DNA of 64,000 nt from Betaproteobacteria bacterium (GTDB lineage: Bacteria; Pseudomonadota; Gammaproteobacteria; Burkholderiales; Rhodocyclaceae). Every line of letters starts with the position of its first letter. Within the stretch, counting starts at the first letter, position 1. The notes beneath the pieces are model-generated. The model made no database searches and was not told the DNA's origin. It saw only the letters and a list, made by a program, of their open reading frames with translations. Shown here in pieces: positions 1-8,587 of this stretch. The position numbers and the translations under genes are program-made. The stretch covers positions 124,001-188,000 of the forward strand of contig JADJBM010000004.1 of assembly GCA_016703785.1 (NCBI GenBank), written 5' to 3'.

Positions 1-1001
<1,001 letters not shown>

Positions 1002-1213
1002 CTTCTTTTTTCCTTGTATTTTCTCGAGGCCGACCGAAAAGGCCAGTCTAATAGCGGAGTTTATCGGGTCATTGAGGTTGTGGCATAATATTGCATTGCA
1101 TTTCCCGCCTCAAATCGCGCACATCCTGTCCATTCCGCTGCCGTGAATGCCTCGCCATCCCGGCCAGCCGCAAACCGACTTCACGCAATGAATCGTCCTG
1201 GAGAACCCGCATC

Positions 1214-3055
1214 ATGAACCAGCGCCTTTCCAACCCCGCCGCAATCAACGCACCCCCTTATGTCCGTAACGCCCGCCTCAAGGCCTGGGTGGCGGAAATC
1301 GCGGCCCTCACCCAGCCTGAACGCATTGCCTGGGCCGACGGCTCCGAGGAGGAATACGACCGCCTGAGCAGCGAGATGGTCGCGGCCGGCAGCCTGATCA
1401 AGCTCAACCCGGAAAAGCGCCCGAACTCCTACCTGGCCTGGTCCGATCCTTCCGACGTGGCGCGCGTCGAGGATCGCACTTTCATCTGTTCGCAGCACAA
1501 GGACGACGCCGGCCCGAACAACAACTGGGAAGACCCGGCGAAGATGAAGGAGACGCTCAAGGGCCTCTTCAGCGGCTGCATGCGCGGCCGCACGATGTAT
1601 GTGATTCCCTTCAGCATGGGTCCGCTGGGCAGCCCCATCGCCCACATCGGCGTGGAGATCTCGGATTCGCCCTATGTCGTCACCAACATGCGCATCATGA
1701 CGCGCATGGGCAAGGCGGTGTATGACGTGCTCGGCGAGGATGGCGAGTTCGTGCCCTGCCTGCACAGCGTCGGCCACCCCCTCGCGCCGGGACAGCAGGA
1801 CGTGCGCTGGCCCTGCAACAAGGACACCAAGTACATCGTGCACTTTCCCGAGACGCGCGAGATCTGGTCCTACGGTTCCGGCTACGGCGGCAACGCGCTG
1901 CTCGGCAAGAAGTGCTTCGCCCTGCGCATCGCCTCGACCATGGCGCGCGACCAGGGCTGGCTCGCCGAGCACATGCTGATCCTCGGCGTGGAAAACCCCA
2001 AGGGCGAGAAGAGCTATGTCGCGGCGGCCTTCCCCAGCGCCTGCGGCAAGACCAATTTCGCCATGCTGATCCCACCAAAAACCCTCGGCGGCTGGAAGGT
2101 CACCACGGTGGGTGACGACATCGCCTGGATCAAGCCGGGCAAGGACGGGCTGCTCTACGCCATCAACCCGGAAGCCGGCTATTTCGGCGTTGCGCCCGGC
2201 ACCTCAGAGAAGTCCAATTTCAATGCCATGGCCACGCTGCGCGCCAATGTCATCTTCACCAACGTGGCGCTCACTCCCGATGGTGACGTCTGGTGGGAAG
2301 GCATGACCAAACAGCCGCCGGAGAAGCTCACCGACTGGACCGGCAAGGAATGGACGCCCGGCTGCGGACGCCCGGCGGCGCATCCCAACGCGCGCTTCAC
2401 GGCCCCGGCCATCCAGTGCCCGTCGCTCGACGAAAAATGGGAAGATCCTGCCGGCGTCCCCATCGCCGCCTTCATCTTCGGCGGCCGCCGCTCCACCACC
2501 GTGCCGCTGGTGTTCGAAGCCTTCAACTGGAACTACGGCGTCTACATGGCCGCCACGCTCGGTTCGGAAACCACTGCCGCGGCCGCCGGCAAGGTCGGTC
2601 AGGTTCGCCGCGACCCCTTCGCCATGCTGCCCTTCTGCGGCTACCACATGGGCGACTACTTCAACCACTGGCTGCGCATGGGTCACGTCGTCGACAACCC
2701 GCCACGAATATTCACTGTGAACTGGTTCCGACAGGACGCCAAGGGCAACTTCATGTGGCCCGGCTTCGGCGAGAACATGCGCGTGCTGAAATGGATCGTT
2801 GACCGCGTCAAGGGCCGCGTCGGCGCACAGCAGACGCCACTCGGCTGGATGCCGCGCTTCGAAGACCTCGACTGGACGGGGCTGGACGACGTCAAGCGCG
2901 AACAGTTCCAGGAACTCACCCGCGTCGATACGCAGATGTGGCAGGAGGAACTCGACCTGCACGGCGAATTGTTCGACAAGCTGAAGGAACGCCTGCCGAA
3001 ACAGCTGGTGCTCAAGCGCGAGCTTTTCCGCATGAATTTCGGCGGACTGGAATAA
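1214..3055 (+). CDS. pckG: Phosphoenolpyruvate carboxykinase (GTP)
   Basis: Converts oxaloacetate plus GTP to PEP, CO2 and GDP in gluconeogenesis. 613 residues, normal for the GTP-dependent family. Visible motifs are the kinase-1a/P-loop with reactive cysteine FPSACGKTNFAML (near residue 275), kinase-2 VGDDIAWI just after it, FGGRRSTTVPLV, and NWFRQ near the C-terminus. The frame is open further upstream to 1091, but the ATG at 1214 is preferred: it has GGAG 10 nt upstream and begins MNQRLSNPAAINAPPYV, as is usual for the family. A strong terminator follows. Confidence 0.97.
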   Translation: MNQRLSNPAAINAPPYVRNARLKAWVAEIAALTQPERIAWADGSEEEYDRLSSEMVAAGSLIKLNPEKRPNSYLAWSDPSDVARVEDRTFICSQHKDDAGPNNNWEDPAKMKETLKGLFSGCMRGRTMYVIPFSMGPLGSPIAHIGVEISDSPYVVTNMRIMTRMGKAVYDVLGEDGEFVPCLHSVGHPLAPGQQDVRWPCNKDTKYIVHFPETREIWSYGSGYGGNALLGKKCFALRIASTMARDQGWLAEHMLILGVENPKGEKSYVAAAFPSACGKTNFAMLIPPKTLGGWKVTTVGDDIAWIKPGKDGLLYAINPEAGYFGVAPGTSEKSNFNAMATLRANVIFTNVALTPDGDVWWEGMTKQPPEKLTDWTGKEWTPGCGRPAAHPNARFTAPAIQCPSLDEKWEDPAGVPIAAFIFGGRRSTTVPLVFEAFNWNYGVYMAATLGSETTAAAAGKVGQVRRDPFAMLPFCGYHMGDYFNHWLRMGHVVDNPPRIFTVNWFRQDAKGNFMWPGFGENMRVLKWIVDRVKGRVGAQQTPLGWMPRFEDLDWTGLDDVKREQFQELTRVDTQMWQEELDLHGELFDKLKERLPKQLVLKRELFRMNFGGLE

Positions 3056-3068
3056 GCCTCGCGGCCTC

Positions 3069-3101
3069 GGAAACGGGCGCCCGGCGGCGCCCGTTTCCCT
3101 T
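3069..3101 (+). terminator. Rho-independent terminator of pckG
   Basis: A perfect 13-bp stem, GGAAACGGGCGCC (3069-3081) with its complement at 3086-3098 and a CGGC loop, is followed by a short CTTT. It begins 13 nt after the pckG stop. Confidence 0.85.
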
Positions 3102-3128
3102 TGTGGGTAGTGCTATTCTTCGCCCATC

Positions 3129-4337
3129 ATGAGTCGCAGCGCATCCCCTCCTGCCGCAGCCCGGCGCATGGCCGACATCGCGCCCTTCCACGTCATGGAA
3201 CTGCTCACGCGCGCCCGGCAGCTCGAGGCTGAGGGCCGCAGCATCATCCATATGGAAGTGGGCGAGCCGGACTTCCCTACGCCTCCGCCCATCATCGAAG
3301 CGGCCCAGGCTTTCATCAGAGAGGGGAAGGTCTTCTATACGCCTGCCCTCGGCATTCCCGCACTGCGTGAAGCCATTTCCCGCTTCTACGCCGAGCGCTA
3401 CGGCATCAACGTCTCGCCCGAGCGGATCGCCGTCACCGCCGGGTCATCCGGCGCCCTGCTACTCGCACTTGCAGTGCTGCTCGATCCCGGCGACGAACTG
3501 CTGCTGCCCGATCCCGGCTACCCCTGCAACCGGCACTTCGTGCGCACGCTGGAAGGCGTGCCCCACCCCATCGCGGTCGGCCCGGAAACGAATTATCAGC
3601 CTACGGCGGAACAGGTCGCGCTGCACTGGAGGGCGCCCTGCAAGGGGCTGCTGGTCGCATCACCCGCCAATCCGACGGGCACTCTCATCGAACCCGCTGC
3701 CATGAGTGCGTTGGCAGCCTGTGTCGCCGATCGCGGCGGAATGTTGCTGGTGGATGAGATCTACCATGGCCTGACGTACGCTACGCCGGCGGCTCCCTTG
3801 GGGAAAGGTTGCGATGCCGGCACCGCCCTCGCCCTCTCAAGCGATATTTTCGTCATCAACAGCTTCTCAAAGTATTTCGGCATGACCGGCTGGCGGCTCG
3901 GCTGGCTGGTGGCCCCAACGCGCTTCGTGCGCGACATCGAGAAGTTGGCGCAGAATCTTTTCATCTCGCCATCCGCTCCGGCACAGTACGCCGCCCTGGC
4001 TGCGTTTCAGCCCGAAACGATTGCGCTGCTGGAAGCGCGGCGAGCGGAGTTCCAGGCCCGGCGTGATTTCCTTCTGCCGGCATTGTGCCGCCTCGGGTTC
4101 AGCATCGCTGCAGAACCCCGGGGAGCCTTCTATCTTTACGCTGACTGCGCGCAGATCGCGTCCGACAGCGACGCTCTCTCACGTCAGCTCCTCGAGCAGG
4201 CCGGCGTAGCCATCACGCCCGGGCGAGATTTCGGCGAGAACGCCCCGCAGCGCCATGTGCGCTTCGCCTATACGGTGGCAAGAGACAAACTGGAAGACGG
4301 TGTGGCGCGTCTGGCGCGCCACATGGGAATGCGCTGA
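3129..4337 (+). CDS. PLP-dependent aminotransferase, class I/II (aspartate-aminotransferase-like)
   Basis: 402 residues of fold-type I aminotransferase. The PLP lysine lies in SFSKYFGMTGWRLGWL (about residues 240-255). Other family landmarks are VGEPDFPTPP near residue 40, AGSSGALLLAL near residue 105, SPANPTGT near residue 180 and VDEIYHGL near residue 210; an arginine suited to the substrate carboxylate occurs near the C-terminus (RHVRFAY). The amino-acid substrate cannot be decided from sequence. The gene lies behind the pckG terminator and converges on the transglycosylase gene with a 7-bp gap. A possible -10 (TATTCT, 3114-3119) is close to the start, so the leader would be very short. 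Confidence 0.9.
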   Translation: MSRSASPPAAARRMADIAPFHVMELLTRARQLEAEGRSIIHMEVGEPDFPTPPPIIEAAQAFIREGKVFYTPALGIPALREAISRFYAERYGINVSPERIAVTAGSSGALLLALAVLLDPGDELLLPDPGYPCNRHFVRTLEGVPHPIAVGPETNYQPTAEQVALHWRAPCKGLLVASPANPTGTLIEPAAMSALAACVADRGGMLLVDEIYHGLTYATPAAPLGKGCDAGTALALSSDIFVINSFSKYFGMTGWRLGWLVAPTRFVRDIEKLAQNLFISPSAPAQYAALAAFQPETIALLEARRAEFQARRDFLLPALCRLGFSIAAEPRGAFYLYADCAQIASDSDALSRQLLEQAGVAITPGRDFGENAPQRHVRFAYTVARDKLEDGVARLARHMGMR

Positions 4338-4344
4338 ATTACCC

Positions 4345-5031
4345 TCAGACGCCGTTCGGACGTCCGCGCCGGGCAGCGGACTCAATGCGTTGCTTCTCCG
4401 CAAGCACCTTGGCCGCATACAGATTCTCTTCGTCGCTGACCGCTCCGGCGTATTTCTGCAAGCCGTCTTCCAGCGAACCTGTACTCCGAATGTATTCCTT
4501 CAGCACGAGTGCGCCGACCTGAATGTTCACGATGGGATCGAGCAGACTGTTGTTGCTCGATACCGCCTCCAGCTTGTCCTGGTGGAAGCGGGGAATCACC
4601 TGCATTAAGCCCTGGGCGCCCATCGGGCTTTCAGCAATCGGATTGAATCCCGACTCGATCGCCATGACGGCGACAAGAAGCATCGGCTCGAGGCCGGTCC
4701 GTTCGCCTGCCGTCTGCGCCGCCAGCACCAGCGGTTCGATGGCTGATGCCGACACGCGATACCTTCGTGAAAGATAATCCACCGTAGCCGATACACTTGA
4801 AATAGATGCCGCCGGGTCGGACGAGGGGGGTACCACCCTGTACGCACGTCCCTCGGCGAACATGCCGCCGAGTTCCTGCAGGCCGCGTTCATGGCTTTCA
4901 GCCGATCCAACGTGGGCGAAAATAAATCCCATCACGAGGATGCCGGCCACCAATAGTCCGCCATGTGCGAAGTGCATTGCAAAAGACAATGCCTCCCTCA
5001 TGATCTTTCTCATTCCCGCAAAGCTCGTCAT
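4345..5031 (-). CDS. Lytic transglycosylase (SLT domain), membrane-anchored
   Basis: Cleaves peptidoglycan glycan strands in the periplasm. 228 residues: an N-terminal hydrophobic segment (about residues 15-40, GGLLVAGILVMGFIFAHVG) acts as signal or anchor; the SLT domain occupies about residues 95-205, with the catalytic glutamate in VMAIESGFNP followed by SPMGAQGLMQVIP. The start at 5031 is chosen because AAAGGAG lies 5 nt upstream. The frame also extends in phase to an ATG at 5094 inside a hairpin without a ribosome site. It is driven by a perfect-consensus promoter about 220 nt upstream, giving a long structured leader. Confidence 0.9.
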   Translation of the reverse strand: MTSFAGMRKIMREALSFAMHFAHGGLLVAGILVMGFIFAHVGSAESHERGLQELGGMFAEGRAYRVVPPSSDPAASISSVSATVDYLSRRYRVSASAIEPLVLAAQTAGERTGLEPMLLVAVMAIESGFNPIAESPMGAQGLMQVIPRFHQDKLEAVSSNNSLLDPIVNIQVGALVLKEYIRSTGSLEDGLQKYAGAVSDEENLYAAKVLAEKQRIESAARRGRPNGV

Positions 5032-5074
5032 GCCTGCTCCTTTCTGGTCCGGGACATCCATTCCGTACCGATTC

Positions 5075-5097
5075 GCCATGGCGCAAGGCGCCATGGC
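5075..5097 (-). promoter_or_regulatory. Perfect 10-bp hairpin in the transglycosylase leader
   Basis: GCCATGGCGC / GCGCCATGGC with a 3-nt loop lies 44 nt before the start codon of the transglycosylase gene. No T-run follows in the direction of transcription, so it looks like a leader RNA structure and not a terminator. Confidence 0.5.
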
Positions 5098-5254
5098 AGA
5101 AACGAGAGGGGAAGGACAATAGAGGGTACGGAAGTTTCGCGCACACCGTCTCGGCTACCGGGAGAACCGATTTGAACAGAAGCCAATCTTAGACTGGCCT
5201 TAGCCTTAAATCTTGGCTTTTGCTTCTAAATAATATGGCGATGCAATGCGTCGC

Positions 5255-5283
5255 ATTATATTGATTTAATAATGCTTTGTCAA
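5255..5283 (-). promoter_or_regulatory. Perfect-consensus sigma-70 promoter (TTGACA-N17-TATAAT)
   Basis: On the minus strand TTGACA (5283-5278), a 17-bp spacer and TATAAT (5260-5255) match the consensus exactly. The surroundings are unusually A+T-rich for this genome. Transcription would start near 5248 and read a leader of about 217 nt into the lytic transglycosylase gene. It could also drive a small RNA within the leader. Confidence 0.8.
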
Positions 5284-5364
5284 TTACTATTATTTATATT
5301 GTGCACTGCAACGTTTGCGATTCCGGCCGAATATTGGCCTTGCCGGGTCGGTATGGCGCATATG

Positions 5365-5429
5365 AAAAAATGGACCGCGGACAGGTGGCTTGGTCACGAT
5401 GTGACCAAGCCACCCATCCGAGCGGTCCA
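5365..5429 (-). terminator. Large composite terminator of the histone H1-like gene
   Basis: An inner perfect 13-bp stem, GTGGCTTGGTCAC (5385-5397) with its complement 5401-5413 and a GAT loop, is nested in an outer 8-bp stem, TGGACCGC (5371-5378) with GCGGTCCA (5422-5429). On the minus strand the outer stem is followed directly by six T (A6 at 5365-5370). It starts 7 nt after the histone-like stop. Confidence 0.8.
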
Positions 5430-5436
5430 TACGAGC

Positions 5437-6069
5437 TCAGGAAGGACGCGAGCCGGTCGGAAAGGGCCAGGCTGCCGCCGGGTTCAGCGACGACTTCAGG
5501 CCAGGCGCTGCAGCGGTTGAAGGCGCAGCGGAAGCAGTCGCAGGGGCTGCCGGTTTCGCAACAGGCTTCGCTGCCTTCTTTGCCGCAGGCTTTTTCTTGG
5601 CTGCCTTCTTTGCCGCAGGCTTTTTCTTGGCTGCCTTTTTTGCCGCAGGCTTTTTCTTGGCTGCCTTCTTTGCCGCAGGCTTTTTCTTGGCTGCCTTTTT
5701 CTTTGCCGCAGGCTTCTTTTTCGCTGCCTTTTTCGCCGCAGGCTTCTTTTTCGCTGCTTTTTTCGCCGCAGGCTTCTTCTTCGCTACTTTCTTCTTGGCA
5801 GCCTTTTTTGCAGCAGGCTTCTTGGCAGCCTTTTTTGCAGCAGGCTTCTTGGCAGCGGCTTTCTTCGCCGCCGGCCTCTTGGCAGCAGGCTTCTTCTTCG
5901 CCGCCGGCTTCTTGGCAGCGGCCTTCTTCACTGCCGGCTTCTTGGCAGCGGCCTTCTTGGCGGCGGGTTTCTTCTTCGCCGCCGGCTTCTTGGCAGCGGC
6001 CTTCTTCACCGCCGGTTTCTTGGCGGCAGGCTTCTTGGCTTTAGAAGCGGGTTTCTTAGCAGTAGCCAT
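5437..6069 (-). CDS. Histone H1-like, lysine/alanine-repeat DNA-binding protein
   Basis: 210 residues. From residue 4 to about 170 it is almost only K, A and P in AAKKPAAKK/AAKKKPAAKK units, as in eukaryotic H1 tails, AlgP and bacterial Hc-like proteins. It presumably binds DNA or RNA through the basic repeat; the in vivo role is inference. A short non-basic tail follows (TASAAPSTAAAPGLKSS...). The start has a perfect GGAGG 8 nt upstream. Because the repeat is encoded by near-identical 30-36 bp units, copy number could change by slippage. The opposite strand shows a long FFAAGF-repeat frame, an antisense artefact. A remnant with the same ribosome site and first codons lies at 57162-57180. Confidence 0.9.
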   Translation of the reverse strand: MATAKKPASKAKKPAAKKPAVKKAAAKKPAAKKKPAAKKAAAKKPAVKKAAAKKPAAKKKPAAKRPAAKKAAAKKPAAKKAAKKPAAKKAAKKKVAKKKPAAKKAAKKKPAAKKAAKKKPAAKKKAAKKKPAAKKAAKKKPAAKKAAKKKPAAKKAAKKKPAAKKAAKPVAKPAAPATASAAPSTAAAPGLKSSLNPAAAWPFPTGSRPS

Positions 6070-6662
6070 TTCAAACCTCCTATATGAAGTAACAGGAAAG
6101 ACACACCATCAACTACAGTCCGTCTCGGTTAGCCCGGACTATCCAACGACGCGGCAAGGCCGCGCTGATTGAATTCCAATAGCTGTTAACCACCCCCGCA
6201 CAGAATGCGCATGCAGGCAGGGCCAGGCGCGTCTGACGCCTCGCCTGCCATTCGATTCGGGTGGTGGTTTGTGCGCCGGCAGCAACACTGCTGCGGCTGA
6301 AGATCGGGAAAAAAGAAAAGAAAAAAGAAGGGGAAAGGAAGCCGCTTGAACTGGAGGGAGGTCGCGGCCTTTGGCCGGCGAGTATCGCAATTTGCATCAA
6401 GCGGTCTCCGTACTTCTCCTGGTGCCTGGTTCGTTCGTCGGACTGCTTCTTTCCTCTTGCAGCCGCCGTTGCTGCTGTATTTGACACTGTCACAACCTAC
6501 TAGATCTAGTGTCCCGGCGAAGATTTAGACCTAATTCTAGTAGCTTGACTTTTCGGATGCAAGTGTTTTCTTAAATTTTTGTCGCATCCTGCAAATCGGT
6601 GTCGGAAAAAACCCGCACATTTCGTCTGCGTGCATTCCCTGCCGCGCTCGACAGGTCGATTT
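6070..6662. other. 593-bp intergenic region upstream of the histone H1-like gene
   Basis: I see no convincing gene here. It holds the promoter region of the histone-like gene, a 36-nt uninterrupted purine tract at 6306-6341, a perfect 12-bp palindrome ACTAGATCTAGT at 6499-6510, and on the minus strand a weak TTGCAT-N17-TAGAAT promoter-like match around 6535-6565. Open frames on both strands lack ribosome sites and family resemblance. Confidence 0.5.
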
Positions 6663-7214
6663 TCACGCCTCGCTGATGGCGAGAAGGCGGTGAAATTGCA
6701 TCCAGTCGAATTGCGGACCAGGATCCGTTTTGCGGCCTGGCGCGATGTCCGAGTGACCGACGATATCTTCGATCGGATAGTGTTGCCGAAGGTTGTGAAC
6801 GAGTCGGGCCAGGGTCGCATATTGCGGCGGCCCGAAAGACAGGTCGTCGCTGCCTTCCAGTTCGATGCCGATCGAGAAGTCATTGCAGCCCTCGGCGCCA
6901 CGCCAACTGGAAGCACCGGCATGCCACGCTCGCAGGTGGCAGGGTACGAACTGCACGACGTCTCCAGCACGTCTAATGAGGAAATGGGCAGAGACGCGCA
7001 GGGATAGTATCTCGCGATAATAGGGATGCGCCGCAGGATCCAGCGTGTTGGTAAAAAGGCGCTCGATGCCGTCGCCGCCGAACTCGCCGGGGGGCAGGGA
7101 GATCGCATGAACGACGATCAGCCGTATCAATTGCCCGGCGGGCCGTTCGTCGCAGTTGGGGGACGGGACGCGCCGCGGGCCGGTCAGCCAGCCTTCGGCG
7201 TCAAGCATGTTCAT
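6663..7214 (-). CDS. ampD: 1,6-anhydro-N-acetylmuramyl-L-alanine amidase AmpD
   Basis: Cytosolic zinc amidase that removes the peptide from anhydromuropeptides during cell-wall recycling. 183 residues, the normal AmpD length. The amidase_2 fold is evident: IRLIVVHAISLP (first zinc histidine near residue 36), SAHFLIRRAGDVVQFV, RAWHAG, NDFSIGIELEG, and VGHSDIAPGRKTDPGPQFDW carrying the remaining zinc ligand and catalytic lysine. Its ATG overlaps the pilR stop (ATGA), so it is translated as the last gene of the pilS-pilR-ampD unit. Confidence 0.95.
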   Translation of the reverse strand: MNMLDAEGWLTGPRRVPSPNCDERPAGQLIRLIVVHAISLPPGEFGGDGIERLFTNTLDPAAHPYYREILSLRVSAHFLIRRAGDVVQFVPCHLRAWHAGASSWRGAEGCNDFSIGIELEGSDDLSFGPPQYATLARLVHNLRQHYPIEDIVGHSDIAPGRKTDPGPQFDWMQFHRLLAISEA

Positions 7215-8587
7215 TCATTCAATCCGAGGCGCTCCATGCGATAGCGCAGGGAACGGAAGGTGACGCCCAGCAGCTTGGCGGCGGCCGTCCGGTTGAAACG
7301 CGTTTTCTGCAAGGCGTCCAGGATCGCCTGCTTCTCGACCCGATCGAGATGATCCTGCAGCGAAGCCCCTCCTTCACTGTTTGCCGGGGAGGAGGCCTCA
7401 CCGGACTCGACCAGCGGAGCCAGGTGCAGGTCGTCGACACCGACTTCATTGCCCCCGATCAGAGCCAGCGTTCGCTCGAGGATGTTCTCCAACTCGCGCA
7501 CATTGCCGGGAAACGGATACTCGCCCAGCGCCTTGAGCGCTCCGGCAGTCAATTGCGGCATCGGCATGCCGGACTCGCGCGCCAGGCGCGTCAGGATGTT
7601 CTCTGCCAGAAGGGGAATGTCCTCGCGGCATTCGCGCAGGGACGGCATCTTGAGCTCAATGACGTCCAGCCGGTAGAAGAGGTCCTGGCGAAACCGGCCG
7701 GCCACCACCAGTTCCTTCAGATTCTGGTGCGTGGCGCTGATGATTCGGACATCCACCGGATCCTCGGTGGTGGCGCCCACTTTGCGCACGCGCTTTTCCT
7801 GGATGGCGCGCAGCAACTTTACCTGCATGGTCAGCGGCAGGTCGGCCACCTCGTCGAGGAACAGGGTGCCGCCGTGCGCCGCCTGGAAGAAACCACCGCG
7901 ATCCGCGTCAGCCCCGGTGAAGGCGCCTTTCTTGTAGCCGAAAAACTCGCTTTCCATCAGGTTGTCGGGAATGGCGCCGCAGTTGACGGCCACGAAGTCC
8001 TGATCACGCCTTGCCCCCCGTTCGTGGATGAGCCGCGCCGCCAGTTCCTTGCCACTACCGGATTCCCCGCCGATATAGACGGGCGCCTGGCTGCGTGCCA
8101 CTTTCTCGATCAGGAGGCGAGCCTGACGAATGGCCGACGACTCCCCCAGCAAGGTTGCGGATGCCGCCTCGGTCCGCGCCGAATCCTGGCTGGGCAGGTT
8201 GAGCACCGATTTCACAAGCGCGCGCAACTGCTCCAGCGAGACGGGTTTTGGCACATAGTCGAAGGCCCCAGCCTTGAGCGCCGAGACAGCATTTTCCATG
8301 CTGCCATGCGCGGTGATCACCGCCACCGGCAAGTCGCGGCACTGTTCGCCGATGAATCGCACCAGCTCCAGCCCGTCACCGTCGGGCAGGCGCATGTCGG
8401 TCAGACAGAGCTGGTAGGCGTTGGCGGCAAGGAGCCGGCGAGCTTCCGCCACATTCGCCGCGCAATCGGCATCCAGCCCCATGCGCGACAGGGTCATGTC
8501 GAGCAATTCACGGATGTCGTCCTCGTCATCGACGACGAGCACCCGGCCTAGTCCTGCCGGTCCCCTGCGTTCCTGTTTTCCTGCCAC
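7211..8587 (-). CDS. pilR: Sigma-54-dependent response regulator PilR
   Basis: 458 residues. Receiver domain 15-130 (VLVVDDEDD acidic pocket, phospho-aspartate in LTDMRLPDGDG, ITAHGS, KP), AAA+ sigma-54 interaction domain about 150-385 (Walker A GESGSGKE, GAFTGA loop, Walker B GGTLFLDEVADL), and a Fis-type helix-turn-helix at the C-terminus (NRTAAAKLLGVTFRSLRYRMERLGL). The frame is open far upstream, but that part is a shadow of pilS. I place the start at a GTG (8587) with GGGAG 9 nt before it, overlapping the pilS end by 40 nt; the GTG of the first receiver strand is an alternative. Expected to control type IV pilin transcription; that assignment rests on family and on pairing with PilS. Confidence 0.9.
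   Translation of the reverse strand: MAGKQERRGPAGLGRVLVVDDEDDIRELLDMTLSRMGLDADCAANVAEARRLLAANAYQLCLTDMRLPDGDGLELVRFIGEQCRDLPVAVITAHGSMENAVSALKAGAFDYVPKPVSLEQLRALVKSVLNLPSQDSARTEAASATLLGESSAIRQARLLIEKVARSQAPVYIGGESGSGKELAARLIHERGARRDQDFVAVNCGAIPDNLMESEFFGYKKGAFTGADADRGGFFQAAHGGTLFLDEVADLPLTMQVKLLRAIQEKRVRKVGATTEDPVDVRIISATHQNLKELVVAGRFRQDLFYRLDVIELKMPSLRECREDIPLLAENILTRLARESGMPMPQLTAGALKALGEYPFPGNVRELENILERTLALIGGNEVGVDDLHLAPLVESGEASSPANSEGGASLQDHLDRVEKQAILDALQKTRFNRTAAAKLLGVTFRSLRYRMERLGLNE

Noticed and set aside
5341..5520. Plus-strand ORF beginning MKKWTADRWLGHDV
   Set aside because: It is read through the composite terminator hairpin and into the antisense of the histone-like gene; no ribosome site.
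5597..6172. Plus-strand frame made of FFAAGF repeats
   Set aside because: Exact antisense of the lysine/alanine repeats of the histone H1-like gene; no ribosome site.
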